From positions 1 to 7,882 of the forward strand of contig JAFWKS010000077.1 in assembly GCA_017511325.1 (NCBI GenBank): a DNA stretch of 7,882 bases, written 5' to 3'. The notes beneath the pieces were generated by a model that had not been told where the DNA came from, ran no database searches, and saw only the letters and a program-made list of their open reading frames with translations. Positions 1 to 7,002 of the stretch are shown in pieces. The stretch is from Erysipelotrichaceae bacterium. Lineage in GTDB: Bacteria > Bacillota_I > Bacilli_A > Erysipelotrichales > Erysipelotrichaceae. A program made the translations under genes and the position numbers. Every line of letters begins with the position of its first letter. Within the stretch, counting starts at the first letter, position 1.

Positions 1-275
1 AAGATGTGGCCGATGATCTTTGCGCCGTCAGTGGAGTCGCCGTTCTTGATCTGCTGAGAAACGGTCTGTGAGCTTGTATGCTGGCCCAGTGCGCCTAAAA
101 GCGACTGAGCGCCGTCCTTCTTGGAAGCGTTCTTCGTCATGTAAGAGATAAGCAAAGGTAAAGCGACCATAAGGATCCTGATTACAGTTTCCTTTGAAAC
201 TCCTGATTTCTTTTCTACCTGTTTAAGAGAATCGTCAGTAGTGAACGAGCCCAGCAATAATTGCAATAGATTCAT
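1..275 (-). CDS. DUF937 family protein, N-terminal part (3' end beyond window)
   Basis: This minus-strand frame starts at ATG 275-273 and stays open for 91 codons to the window edge, so the C-terminus is missing. It begins MNLLQLLLGSF, continues through a hydrophobic helix (VIRILMVALPLLISYM) and a Ser/Gln-rich stretch with LLGALGQH, and ends in NGDSTDGAKIIGHI. The small helical N-terminus followed by a 'DG.KI.GHI' segment is the pattern of DUF937 proteins, whose function is unknown to me; they are usually cytoplasmic and have no catalytic motif. The start is supported by a near-perfect SD (AGGAGG) 9 nt upstream. It is transcribed divergently from the exporter operon, so co-function is not implied. 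The family call is from recognition of the sequence pattern and is fairly secure; the function is not. Confidence 0.75.
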   Translation of the reverse strand, partial: MNLLQLLLGSFTTDDSLKQVEKKSGVSKETVIRILMVALPLLISYMTKNASKKDGAQSLLGALGQHTSSQTVSQQIKNGDSTDGAKIIGHI

Positions 276-284
276 TATTTATTT

Positions 285-290
285 CCTCCT
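285..290 (-). promoter_or_regulatory. Shine-Dalgarno site of the DUF937 gene
   Basis: Read on the minus strand this is AGGAGG, a full match to the anti-SD core, 9 nt before the ATG at 275. It fixes the start and shows that strong SDs are normal in this genome, in contrast to the genes at 404 and 4061. Confidence 0.8.
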
Positions 291-388
291 GTATCTACTT
301 ATTATTTTAAATCAAAATCGTTTCTTTTTTATATCACTTTTTTTAAATAAGGATTGCAGGAATTTAAAACTGATGAGCTATTAAAGTA

Positions 389-397
389 TGGTAATAT
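389..397 (+). promoter_or_regulatory. Candidate extended -10 promoter of the ABC exporter operon
   Basis: The divergent intergenic region 276-403 is AT-rich and holds no gene. Just before the exporter ATG lies TGGTAATAT, which fits an extended -10 (TG, one base, then TAATAT, 4 of 6 matches to TATAAT). The hexamer ends 6 nt before A404, so transcription could start at or next to the start codon. The -35 region (around 370-375, CTGATG) matches only weakly. A weaker alternative is TTGCAG at 354-359 with TATTAA at 379-384 and a 19-bp spacer. This is pattern matching only. Confidence 0.3.
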
Positions 398-403
398 TTA
401 GTT

Positions 404-2140
404 ATGTTTAGGCTGTTAAGAAATTATACAAAAGACGGCTGGTGGGCTGCTGTTTTAGGACCTATCCTGACGATCATCGAAGTGATCGTAGATGCGTTTA
501 TTCCGCTTGTCATGTCCGATATCATCGATGTCGGTATCTATGAATTGGGCGGAGATATGAACTATATCATCTCCAAAGGCATTCAGATGGTCATTCTGGC
601 TGTTCTAGGCGGCATGCTTGGGGCTTTGAGCGGTCTGGCTTCATCTATATCTTCGACGCGTTTTGTCAGAAACATCAGAAATGCGATGTTTTCAAAGATC
701 CAGGAATACAGCTTTGAGAATATTGAAAAGTTCCCGGTCGCAACTGTCGTAATGCGTTTGACGACAGATATGAGAATGATGCGCATGGCCTATGTCAGCA
801 TCGTGAGGATGCTGATAAGGGCGCCATTCAACCTGATCGTCTCAACATATTTCGTCTATACATTGAACAACAGACTGGCAGGGATCTTTGCGATCGCTAT
901 TCCGGTCTTGGGCTTCGGCCTGATCTTTATCTATTCAAAGGCACATCCGCGTTTCAGAGAAATGATGCTGAAGTTTGATGCGATGGATGCCAACCTTGAA
1001 GAAAACATCGACGGCATCAGAGTCGTCAAGACTTTCGTCAGAGAAGACTATGAGAACGATAAATTCGACAAGTCTTCAAACAATGTCATGAAAGCTCAGC
1101 GCTTTGCCGAAAATATCGTCATCATCAACAGACCGTTTTTTGAGACCGTCATGTACTGCTGTATGATCGCTATCGCCTGGTTCGGCGGCAAGGATGTCAT
1201 AGAAGGCTCGATGACGACCGGCAATTTCATGGCTTTCCTTTCATATGTAAGAGCCATCCTGTTTGCCTTGCTAATGATCTCGAACGTCTTTTTACAGATC
1301 GTCATGGCTCAGGCATCAGTTGACCGTGCCAATGAGATCCTGGATGAAAAACCGACGATCACCGATGAGGATGCTGATCCTGATCTCAATGTAGAAGATG
1401 GTTCAATCGAATTTGACAACGTTTCTTTCAAATATTTTGAAGGAAGCGAGAAAAATGTGCTGAACAATATAAATCTCAAGATCGATTCCGGTGAGGTCAT
1501 CGGAATATTAGGTCCTACCGGTTCCAGCAAGTCCACTCTGGTCCAGCTGATCCCGCGTCTTTATGATGCAAGTAAGGGAGAAGTCAAGGTCGGCGGCCGA
1601 CCGGTAAAGGACTATAAGCTCGACAAGCTTCGTGACGCGGTAGCTATGGTGCTGCAGAAGAACACGCTGTTTACCGGTACGATCGAAGAAAACATGAAAT
1701 GGGGCAATCCGGAAGCGACACATGAAGAGATCGTTGAGGCCTGCACTTATGCTCAGGCTGACGATTTCATCCAGAATATGCCAAAGAAATATGAGTCTGA
1801 TCTGGGCCAGGGAGGCATCAATGTCTCGGGTGGGCAGAAACAGCGTCTATGCATCGCAAGAGCTTTGCTCAAGCATCCTAAGATCATCATCCTTGATGAC
1901 TCAACCAGTGCTGTCGATACCGATACCGATCATCGCATCCAGCTCGCTTTGAAGGAGAAGCTTGGAGGCATGACCACGATCATCATTGCGCAGCGCGTAG
2001 CTTCAGTCAAAGAAGCCAACAGGATCATCATCATGAATGAAGGCGAGATACAGGATATAGGCAATCATGAAGAGCTTTTAAATAGAAACGAAGTATATCG
2101 TGATCTTTACAACACCCAGATGGAAGGAGCTCTGGAATAA
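404..2140 (+). CDS. Heterodimeric ABC exporter half, degenerate-site subunit (TMD-NBD)
   Basis: A 578-residue half-transporter of the type I exporter (MdlB/BmrC/TM287) group, placed in the cytoplasmic membrane. Residues ~1-310 form the six-helix membrane domain and ~340-570 the nucleotide-binding domain. The P-loop at 370-378 reads GPTGSSKST, with Ser375 where the consensus has the Gly before Lys376. The Q-loop is Gln418 and the signature VSGGQ lies at 474-478. Walker B ends D498-D499 (Asp instead of catalytic Glu) and the switch residue is Gln530 instead of His. These substitutions mark the subunit supplying the degenerate ATP site in asymmetric exporters. The ATG at 404 gives the usual N-terminus (an in-frame stop lies at 392-394), but no clear SD precedes it. 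The stop overlaps the next start by 1 nt (TAATG), so the two are co-translated partners. The substrate cannot be read from sequence; drugs, lipids or peptides are all possible. Confidence 0.93.
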   Translation: MFRLLRNYTKDGWWAAVLGPILTIIEVIVDAFIPLVMSDIIDVGIYELGGDMNYIISKGIQMVILAVLGGMLGALSGLASSISSTRFVRNIRNAMFSKIQEYSFENIEKFPVATVVMRLTTDMRMMRMAYVSIVRMLIRAPFNLIVSTYFVYTLNNRLAGIFAIAIPVLGFGLIFIYSKAHPRFREMMLKFDAMDANLEENIDGIRVVKTFVREDYENDKFDKSSNNVMKAQRFAENIVIINRPFFETVMYCCMIAIAWFGGKDVIEGSMTTGNFMAFLSYVRAILFALLMISNVFLQIVMAQASVDRANEILDEKPTITDEDADPDLNVEDGSIEFDNVSFKYFEGSEKNVLNNINLKIDSGEVIGILGPTGSSKSTLVQLIPRLYDASKGEVKVGGRPVKDYKLDKLRDAVAMVLQKNTLFTGTIEENMKWGNPEATHEEIVEACTYAQADDFIQNMPKKYESDLGQGGINVSGGQKQRLCIARALLKHPKIIILDDSTSAVDTDTDHRIQLALKEKLGGMTTIIIAQRVASVKEANRIIIMNEGEIQDIGNHEELLNRNEVYRDLYNTQMEGALE

Positions 2141-4029
2141 TGGCTGAGACAAATTACAGACAGTTGAGGACTTCCAGGGCGAATGATGTCATCGGTACGA
2201 TCGGCAATACCTTCGCCTATATCAACAGACACTATAAAAAACAGTTTATCGCGACGATCATCTTCGTCATCCTTTCTTCATTTACCGGAGTATTGAGTTC
2301 ATATCTTTTCACACCGATAATCAACGACTACATCGTTCCTTATATCGGCAAAGAGAATCCGGATATGAGCGGATTTGCGAGGATGCTTGGACTGATGATC
2401 TTCATCTATGCATCTGGCATCATCTCTTCTCTGGCTTTCTCTAAACTGATCTCGATCGTCTCTACAGGCATGCTTAATGAGATGAGACAGGATCTATTCA
2501 GAGTCATGGAGAAACTGCCGCTCAAGTTCTTTGATCGAAGGACTCATGGCGAAGTGATGAACTACTACACCAACGACATCGATACGATCCGTCCAATGAT
2601 CGCCGATGCTTTCCCGACTCTGATCACGACGATGATCACGATCATTGGCTGTTTCATCTTCATGTTTATCATCAATCTGCGCCTGGCAACGATCATGGTA
2701 GGCGTGCTGATAGGCATGTTCTGCATAACCTTCTATCTGGCCAAGAGTTCAAGAAAGACTTTTGCGGGGCTGCAGCAGCAGGTCTCCAATATCAATGGTT
2801 ATGCACAGGAGATGTTCTCAGGACAGAAGGTCATCAAAGTCTTCAATCATGAAAAAGAGACTCTGCAGGGATTCAAGCGTTTTAATGACAAGCTTTACGA
2901 GTATTCAGTAAGGACCAATGCCTATGCATCTATGCTGATGCCGATAAATGCCAACCTGGCCTATGTCGCCTATGCGGTCGTAGCTGTGGCTGGTGGTAAG
3001 ATGTGCATCGAAGGAACGATGAAGATCGGTGACTTAGCTTCGTTCCTGCTGTTTGTAAGGCAATTCTCCGGACCGATCTCCAATCTGTCGCAACAGTTCA
3101 ACGGTATCATGATGTCCTTAGCCGGTGCTGAAAGAGTCTTTGATCTCATGAACAAGGAATCGGAACTTGACTACGGTATCATCGAGCTTGTCAACGTTGA
3201 AGAAAACAGTGAAGAACTTGTTGAAACCAAGGATAATACCAGGCGCTGGGCATGGAAGATCCCGGTCGAACCTCCAAAATATATTGAACTTAAAGGCGAT
3301 ATCAGATTTAATGATGTCACCTTCAGATATGTGGATGGCAAGGATATCCTCAAACATATCTCGCTTTATGCCAAACCTGGTCAGAAGATCGCCTTTGTCG
3401 GCAGTACCGGAGCAGGCAAGACGACTATCACCAACCTGATCAACCGCTTCTATGATGTTGAAGATCAGGAAGGAATGATCACTTTCGACGGCATTCCGAT
3501 CAAAGAGATCAGAAAAGATGATCTCAGAAGATCGGTCGGTGTCGTACTGCAGGATACGAATCTTTTCTCCGGAACGATCATGGAGAATATCAGATATGGC
3601 CGCCTGGATGCTAGTGATGAAGAATGCATCAAAGCAGCCAAGATAAGCAATGCCGATTCTTTCATCGAAAGGATGCCGCATGGCTACAACACGATGCTTA
3701 CAGCCAATGGTTCAAACTTGTCGCAGGGCCAAAGACAGCTGCTCAATATTGCCAGATGTGCGGTCGCTGATCCTCCGGTAATGGTTCTGGATGAAGCCAC
3801 TTCATCGATCGATACCCATACCGAAAAGCTGATCGAGAAGGGCATGGATGAGCTGATGAAAGGCAGAACAGTCTTTGTCATCGCTCATAGGCTTTCAACA
3901 GTAAGGAATGCCGATGCGATCATCGTCCTTGAACATGGCGAGATCATAGAGAGAGGAACTCACGAGGATCTGATCAACCTCAAGGGCAGATACTATCAGC
4001 TATATACCGGAAAAGCTGAATTGGATTAA
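2140..4029 (+). CDS. Heterodimeric ABC exporter half, catalytic-site subunit (TMD-NBD)
   Basis: A 629-residue partner of the preceding gene (BmrD/TM288-like). The membrane domain spans ~40-335 and the NBD ~385-625. Its own ATPase residues are canonical: P-loop GSTGAGKT at 421-428 with Lys427, Gln471 in the Q-loop, Walker B D551-E552 and switch His583. Its signature is LSQGQ (527-531), with Gln529 for the second Gly. Paired with the upstream subunit, this gives one consensus site (this Walker A/B plus the partner's VSGGQ) and one degenerate site (the partner's Walker A/B plus LSQGQ). Between the two domains lies an extended charged linker (~345-385) containing TRRWAWKIP, a feature I recognise from clostridial exporters of this subgroup. 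It starts in the TAATG overlap behind an SD (AAGGAG, 2124-2129). The operon terminator follows at once. The transported substrate is unknown. Confidence 0.93.
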   Translation: MAETNYRQLRTSRANDVIGTIGNTFAYINRHYKKQFIATIIFVILSSFTGVLSSYLFTPIINDYIVPYIGKENPDMSGFARMLGLMIFIYASGIISSLAFSKLISIVSTGMLNEMRQDLFRVMEKLPLKFFDRRTHGEVMNYYTNDIDTIRPMIADAFPTLITTMITIIGCFIFMFIINLRLATIMVGVLIGMFCITFYLAKSSRKTFAGLQQQVSNINGYAQEMFSGQKVIKVFNHEKETLQGFKRFNDKLYEYSVRTNAYASMLMPINANLAYVAYAVVAVAGGKMCIEGTMKIGDLASFLLFVRQFSGPISNLSQQFNGIMMSLAGAERVFDLMNKESELDYGIIELVNVEENSEELVETKDNTRRWAWKIPVEPPKYIELKGDIRFNDVTFRYVDGKDILKHISLYAKPGQKIAFVGSTGAGKTTITNLINRFYDVEDQEGMITFDGIPIKEIRKDDLRRSVGVVLQDTNLFSGTIMENIRYGRLDASDEECIKAAKISNADSFIERMPHGYNTMLTANGSNLSQGQRQLLNIARCAVADPPVMVLDEATSSIDTHTEKLIEKGMDELMKGRTVFVIAHRLSTVRNADAIIVLEHGEIIERGTHEDLINLKGRYYQLYTGKAELD

Positions 4030-4060
4030 AATAGTAACAGGGAGATCTGTTACTATTTTT
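4028..4060 (+). terminator. Intrinsic terminator of the ABC exporter operon, abutting the queT start
   Basis: A perfect 13-bp stem (AAAATAGTAACAG at 4028-4040 and CTGTTACTATTTT at 4047-4059) has a 6-nt loop (GGAGAT) and ends in a U-run. The left arm overlaps the stop codon of the exporter gene. The right arm ends directly before the ATG at 4061, leaving no other leader for the next gene. The DNA is also a long perfect palindrome and could bind a dimeric regulator. The loop carries the only SD-like bases (GGAG, 4041-4044), but they lie 16 nt from the ATG. Confidence 0.8.
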
Positions 4061-4546
4061 ATGGAAAATTACAAACAAATTGCCAAGGCTGCGATTCTTG
4101 CGGCGATCTATGTCGCATTATGTGCTGTATTCCACCCGATCAGTTTCGGTCCTTTTCAGTTCAGGATCTCTGAGATGCTCTGTCTTTTAAGCATCGATCA
4201 TCTCTGGGCTTTCTGGGGTGTAGTTATCGGCTGTTTCCTCTCTAATTTATTCCTGGGCGGGTTAGGAGCTGTTGATGTCATTTTCGGCACACTGGCAACC
4301 TTTATAGCCTGCCTTTGCGCATATTTGTTAAGAAACTGCCGCTTTCATGGCTATCCGCTGCTGAGCGCCTTTATGATCGCTGCAGTCAATGGCGTGATCG
4401 TTGGCATCGAACTGGGCTACAGCTTCAAAACGGTCGATATGATCCCAATGTATATGCTGCAGGTATTCATCGGGGAGATCGCAGTATTGGCAATAGGTTT
4501 ACCTATATACATGAAGATCAAGGATATGGACTTCATGAACAAATAA
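4061..4546 (+). CDS. queT: QueT-family transporter (predicted queuosine-precursor ECF S component)
   Basis: A small, very hydrophobic protein of 161 residues with about five to six membrane segments (first ~8-26, last ~128-152). The N-terminal block AAILAAIYVALCAVFHPISFGPFQFRISE, split here as helix ~8-26 and the loop motif 'FGPFQFRISE' at ~29-38, together with 'GLGAVDVIFGTLATF', matches QueT (COG4708). This family is predicted to be the substrate-binding S component that brings queuosine precursors (preQ1 or queuine) into the cell with a shared ECF energising module. No ECF A or T subunit is in the window. The next in-frame Met is residue 39, inside the conserved block, so the 4061 start is well supported despite lacking a normal SD. 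QueT genes often follow preQ1 riboswitches; I see none of the preQ1-I, -II or -III patterns here. It is followed closely by the phospholipase gene and is probably co-transcribed with it. Confidence 0.85.
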   Translation: MENYKQIAKAAILAAIYVALCAVFHPISFGPFQFRISEMLCLLSIDHLWAFWGVVIGCFLSNLFLGGLGAVDVIFGTLATFIACLCAYLLRNCRFHGYPLLSAFMIAAVNGVIVGIELGYSFKTVDMIPMYMLQVFIGEIAVLAIGLPIYMKIKDMDFMNK

Positions 4547-4550
4547 AGAA

Positions 4551-4559
4551 AGCAGGTGA
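4551..4559 (+). promoter_or_regulatory. Shine-Dalgarno site that fixes a TTG start for the phospholipase gene
   Basis: AGCAGGTGA matches the full anti-SD complement AGGAGGTGA at 8 of 9 positions and sits 5 nt before TTG 4565. A GTG at 4556 lies inside this SD and would have no SD of its own, so TTG 4565 is the better start. Confidence 0.7.
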
Positions 4560-4564
4560 GTATA

Positions 4565-5404
4565 TTGAGTAAAACAGGATTAGTGCTGGAAGGCGGCGGA
4601 CTCAGGGGTGTCTTTACTTCAGGAGTCATCGACTGTTTTCTGGACAACGATATCAGATTTGACTATGTAGTCGGAGTAAGCGCAGGGTGCTGCAATCTTT
4701 ATCAGTACGTCGCCGGAAACAGAGGCTACTTCAGAAGCTGCATGGTCCAGAAGAACCCATTCAATTCTTTCTATGGCGTGCCGCAGATGGTGACTTCGCA
4801 CAAATTTGTCGACCTGGACAAGGTCTTTGATGAGTATGCTGAAAAGTACGGTTTTTCCTATGCTGAGTTTGTCAAAAACGATATAGAGTGGGAGGCCGTC
4901 TTGTCAAACATCGATACCGGCAAGCCTGAATACATGAGCACCAGAGATGCTGAAAGATCGAAACTTATCGGCAAGGCATCATGTTCGATGCCGGGGCTTA
5001 CCTCGCCGGTAGAGATCGACGGGAAATTCTATCTTGATGGAGGCATCTGTGATTCGATACCTGTTGAAAGAGCTCTTGAACAGGGCTGCGACAAACTGGT
5101 GATCGTTCTGACCAGAAAGAAGGGCAACTTCTCCGTAATGAAGGAACCGACTAAACTTCTTTTCAAAAGGATATATGGTCATCATCCTAATTTTTTGGAA
5201 GCCGTATTAAACAGGAACGATCTGTACAGAAATCAGGTAGCCTTATCTGAAAAACTGGAAGAAGAAGGAAAGGCTCTCATCATCAGGCCGACCATGCAGG
5301 AAGTTGGAAGGCTGGAGTCTAATGAAGATGAACTGACACTATCCTACTATCACGGCTATACCAAGGCCAAGGAATATCTGAACAAGATTAATGGCTGGAG
5401 ATAA
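4565..5404 (+). CDS. Patatin-like phospholipase family protein
   Basis: A 279-residue serine hydrolase of the patatin/cPLA2 group (COG4667, YjjU-like), expected to act on phospholipid or other acyl esters in the cytoplasm or at the inner membrane face; the true substrate is unknown. From the TTG start, the oxyanion-hole motif GGGLRG is at 10-15, the nucleophile elbow GVSAG at 37-41 with Ser39, and the catalytic Asp in the DGG motif is Asp158. All parts of the Ser-Asp dyad are present, so the enzyme should be active. The C-terminal third (~170-279), with RKKGNF, a basic patch and 'LSYYHGYTKAKEYL', fits the family's usual C-terminal extension. There is no signal peptide or membrane segment. The gene begins 18 nt after queT, suggesting one operon, though no biochemical link between queuosine uptake and lipid hydrolysis is obvious. 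A GTG at 4556 would add three residues but lacks an SD. Confidence 0.9.
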   Translation: MSKTGLVLEGGGLRGVFTSGVIDCFLDNDIRFDYVVGVSAGCCNLYQYVAGNRGYFRSCMVQKNPFNSFYGVPQMVTSHKFVDLDKVFDEYAEKYGFSYAEFVKNDIEWEAVLSNIDTGKPEYMSTRDAERSKLIGKASCSMPGLTSPVEIDGKFYLDGGICDSIPVERALEQGCDKLVIVLTRKKGNFSVMKEPTKLLFKRIYGHHPNFLEAVLNRNDLYRNQVALSEKLEEEGKALIIRPTMQEVGRLESNEDELTLSYYHGYTKAKEYLNKINGWR

Positions 5405-5412
5405 TCAATATT

Positions 5413-5421
5413 TGATAAAAT
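5413..5421 (+). promoter_or_regulatory. Candidate extended -10 promoter of pyruvate kinase
   Basis: In the 48-nt gap after the phospholipase stop, TGATAAAAT fits an extended -10 (TG, one base, then TAAAAT, 5 of 6 matches). The -35 region (about 5393-5398, GGCTGG) is poor, as is common for extended -10 promoters. Transcription would start near 5428, ahead of the SD at 5440-5445. No terminator lies in the gap, so read-through from the queT unit is also possible. Confidence 0.35.
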
Positions 5422-5452
5422 TAAACTGTGTTTGAATAAGGGAGGCACTGGA

Positions 5453-6871
5453 ATGATAGAAAAACAGACAAAGATCGTATGTACTTTAGGACCAGCATCA
5501 GATAACTATGACACCATCCTGAAGATGTCACAGGCAGGCATGAATATCGTCAGACTGAATTTTTCGCACGGTACACATGAGGAACATGCGGCGAGGATCG
5601 CTTTAGTCAGAAAAGTCGAGAAGGAAAACGGCATCAATCTGGGTATCCTGCTTGATACCAAGGGGCCGGAGATCAGACTCGGTGATTTTGAAAAGGGTGA
5701 GGAAAAATATCAGAAAGGCGAGATCGTAACTATTCAAAGAGAAGACATACTGGGAACACATGACCGTTTCACGATCCAGTGCAAGGAACTTTTTGATGAC
5801 GTTAAAAAGGGTAATTTTATCCTGGTCAACGATGGCAAGCAGAGACTGACCGTCCTGGAAAATGACGGCAACGAGATGAAGTGCCGCGTTGAAGTAAACG
5901 GTATCCTGGCTTCCAAGAAGGGATGCAACGTTCCGGGTGTCAAGCTTTCAATGCCTTTCATTTCCCTTAAGGATGATGAAGATATCAAATTCGGCTGTGA
6001 GCAGGATGTCGACTTTATCGCCGCTTCATTCGTAAGAAGACCTGAAGATGTCCTTGCGATCAGAAAGATCATCACTCAGATGGGCAAACCTAAGATCCAG
6101 ATAATCGCCAAGATCGAGAACTAGGAAGGTTTCGATAATCTTGAACAGATCCTGGAAGTAGCTGACGGTGTCATGGTCGCCAGAGGTGATCTGGGCGTTG
6201 AAGTTGAAACAGCTTATGTGCCGATCTATCAGAAGAAGATCATTCATGCGGCCAACCGCAAAGGCAAAGCCGTCATCACAGCTACCCATATGCTGGATTC
6301 CATGACCAGCAATCCGCGCTGTACCCGTGCCGAAGCGGCTGACGTATCGAATGCAGTGCTTGATGGTTCTGATGCGGTAATGCTTTCAGCAGAGACAGCA
6401 GCCGGTGAATATCCTGTAGAAGCTGTTGATACGATGGCCAGGATCGCTGCTGCAACTGAAAAGATCATTCCATACAGAGAAAATCTTGAACATGCCAAGA
6501 CGACCAACGACAAGTCGATCCAGGATGCGATAGGTATAGCTATCGCTGATGCGACTTTGACTCTGGATATCTCAGCGATCGTCATCTTCACTCAAGGAGG
6601 AACGACTGCCAGAAGGATCTCCAAGTATCGTCCGCCTGTACCAATCTTTGCGGTGACATTCACTAAATCGACTCAGGGCAAGCTGGAAGTCTACTGGGGC
6701 GTGAAGCCGATCCTGTCATATGTTGAAAACAACATGACCAACGACGATGAACTGGCATCAAGTGTCGTCAAATCATACGGCATCAAGCCGGGTTCACAGA
6801 TCATCCTTTCTGCCGGTTATCCGACAGGAGAAGGCAGTGCCAACTTCATGAAAATCATCACGGTCAAGTAA
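5453..6871 (+). pseudogene. pyk: Pyruvate kinase, interrupted by one in-frame amber codon
   Basis: The frame spans 473 codons including the final TAA, the usual length for bacterial pyruvate kinase without the extra C-terminal PEP-utiliser domain. The enzyme converts PEP and ADP to pyruvate and ATP in the last step of glycolysis. The ATG at 5453 has SD GGGAGG (5440-5445) 7 nt upstream; a TTG at 5432 lies before the SD and is rejected. Visible motifs are TKIVCTLGPAS, RLNFSHG, DTKGPEIRLG, the catalytic IIAKIEN (Lys220, Glu222), MVARGDLGVE (Asp246), TATHMLDSM and TRAEAADVSNAVLDGSDAVMLSAET, then the regulatory C-terminal domain. Codon 224 is TAG (6122-6124), where the family has Gln (IENQEG). The reading frame on both sides is continuous and conserved. 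As written, translation gives a 223-residue fragment ending just after Lys220 and Glu222 and lacking Asp246. A restart at Met241 (ATG 6173) has no SD. A single C-to-T change (sequence error, strain variant or recent nonsense mutation) is most likely; amber readthrough as Gln is the alternative. Confidence 0.85.
6122..6124 (+). other. In-frame TAG (amber) at conserved Gln codon 224 of pyk
   Basis: The context is AAG ATC GAG AAC TAG GAA GGT, that is K-I-E-N-stop-E-G. One C-to-T transition from CAG would give this codon. No selenocysteine, pyrrolysine or clear readthrough structure is visible downstream; a weak AGGA and TCCT pairing (from 6123 to about 6153) is too short to weigh. Confidence 0.9.
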
Positions 6872-6895
6872 TCAAAACCAATTCAATAAAATATC

Positions 6896-6923
6896 AGACT
6901 GATCAAAAAGATCAGTCTTTTTT
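6896..6923 (+). terminator. Intrinsic terminator after pyruvate kinase
   Basis: A perfect 9-bp stem (AGACTGATC at 6896-6904 and GATCAGTCT at 6910-6918) has an AAAAA loop and is followed by a six-T run (6918-6923). It lies 24 nt after the pyk stop and cleanly separates pyk from the pyrG unit. Confidence 0.93.
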
Positions 6924-6963
6924 ATAATATTGAACACAGGTTAACATTTGCTGACAAAAAATC

Positions 6964-6993
6964 TTGACAAGTATCTTTTTACAGCGTTAGTAT
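6964..6993 (+). promoter_or_regulatory. Promoter of pyrG
   Basis: A perfect -35 box TTGACA (6964-6969) is followed after 18 bp by TAGTAT (6988-6993, 4 of 6 matches). The predicted transcription start is near 7000, which gives a leader of about 125 nt before the pyrG ATG. TATAAA a few bases downstream is a closer -10 match, but the 23-bp spacing is too long. Confidence 0.6.
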
Positions 6994-7002
6994 ATAAAAG
7001 AA

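Noticed and set aside
3118..3681. A 187-codon minus-strand open frame inside the second exporter gene
   Set aside because: It lies antisense to a well-conserved NBD, has no SD and encodes no recognisable motif. It is a shadow of the codon usage on the other strand.
4020..4090. preQ1 riboswitch upstream of queT
   Set aside because: The only upstream structure is a simple hairpin. The conserved C-rich loop and A-rich tail of preQ1-I, and the larger preQ1-II and -III folds, are not present.
4556..4558. GTG start for the phospholipase
   Set aside because: It lies within the strong SD AGCAGGTGA, which is well spaced for TTG 4565; the extra three residues add nothing conserved.
5432..5434. TTG start for pyruvate kinase
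   Set aside because: It is upstream of the SD GGGAGG at 5440-5445; the ATG at 5453 is 7 nt from that SD and gives the normal family N-terminus.
6122..6160. Selenocysteine, pyrrolysine or programmed readthrough at the pyk TAG
   Set aside because: UAG is not the Sec codon, the homologous residue is Gln rather than a special amino acid, and no stable downstream structure or known readthrough context is visible.
6173..6871. A separate gene starting at ATG 6173, downstream of the pyk amber codon
   Set aside because: The ATG is Met241 inside the conserved MVARGDLG motif, with no SD before it. It is the second part of the same pyruvate kinase frame, not a separate gene.
6923..6928. TATAAT just after the pyk terminator as a pyrG promoter
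   Set aside because: Its -35 would fall inside the terminator stem with a poor match, and the TTGACA at 6964 is better placed. It could still be a weak secondary start.
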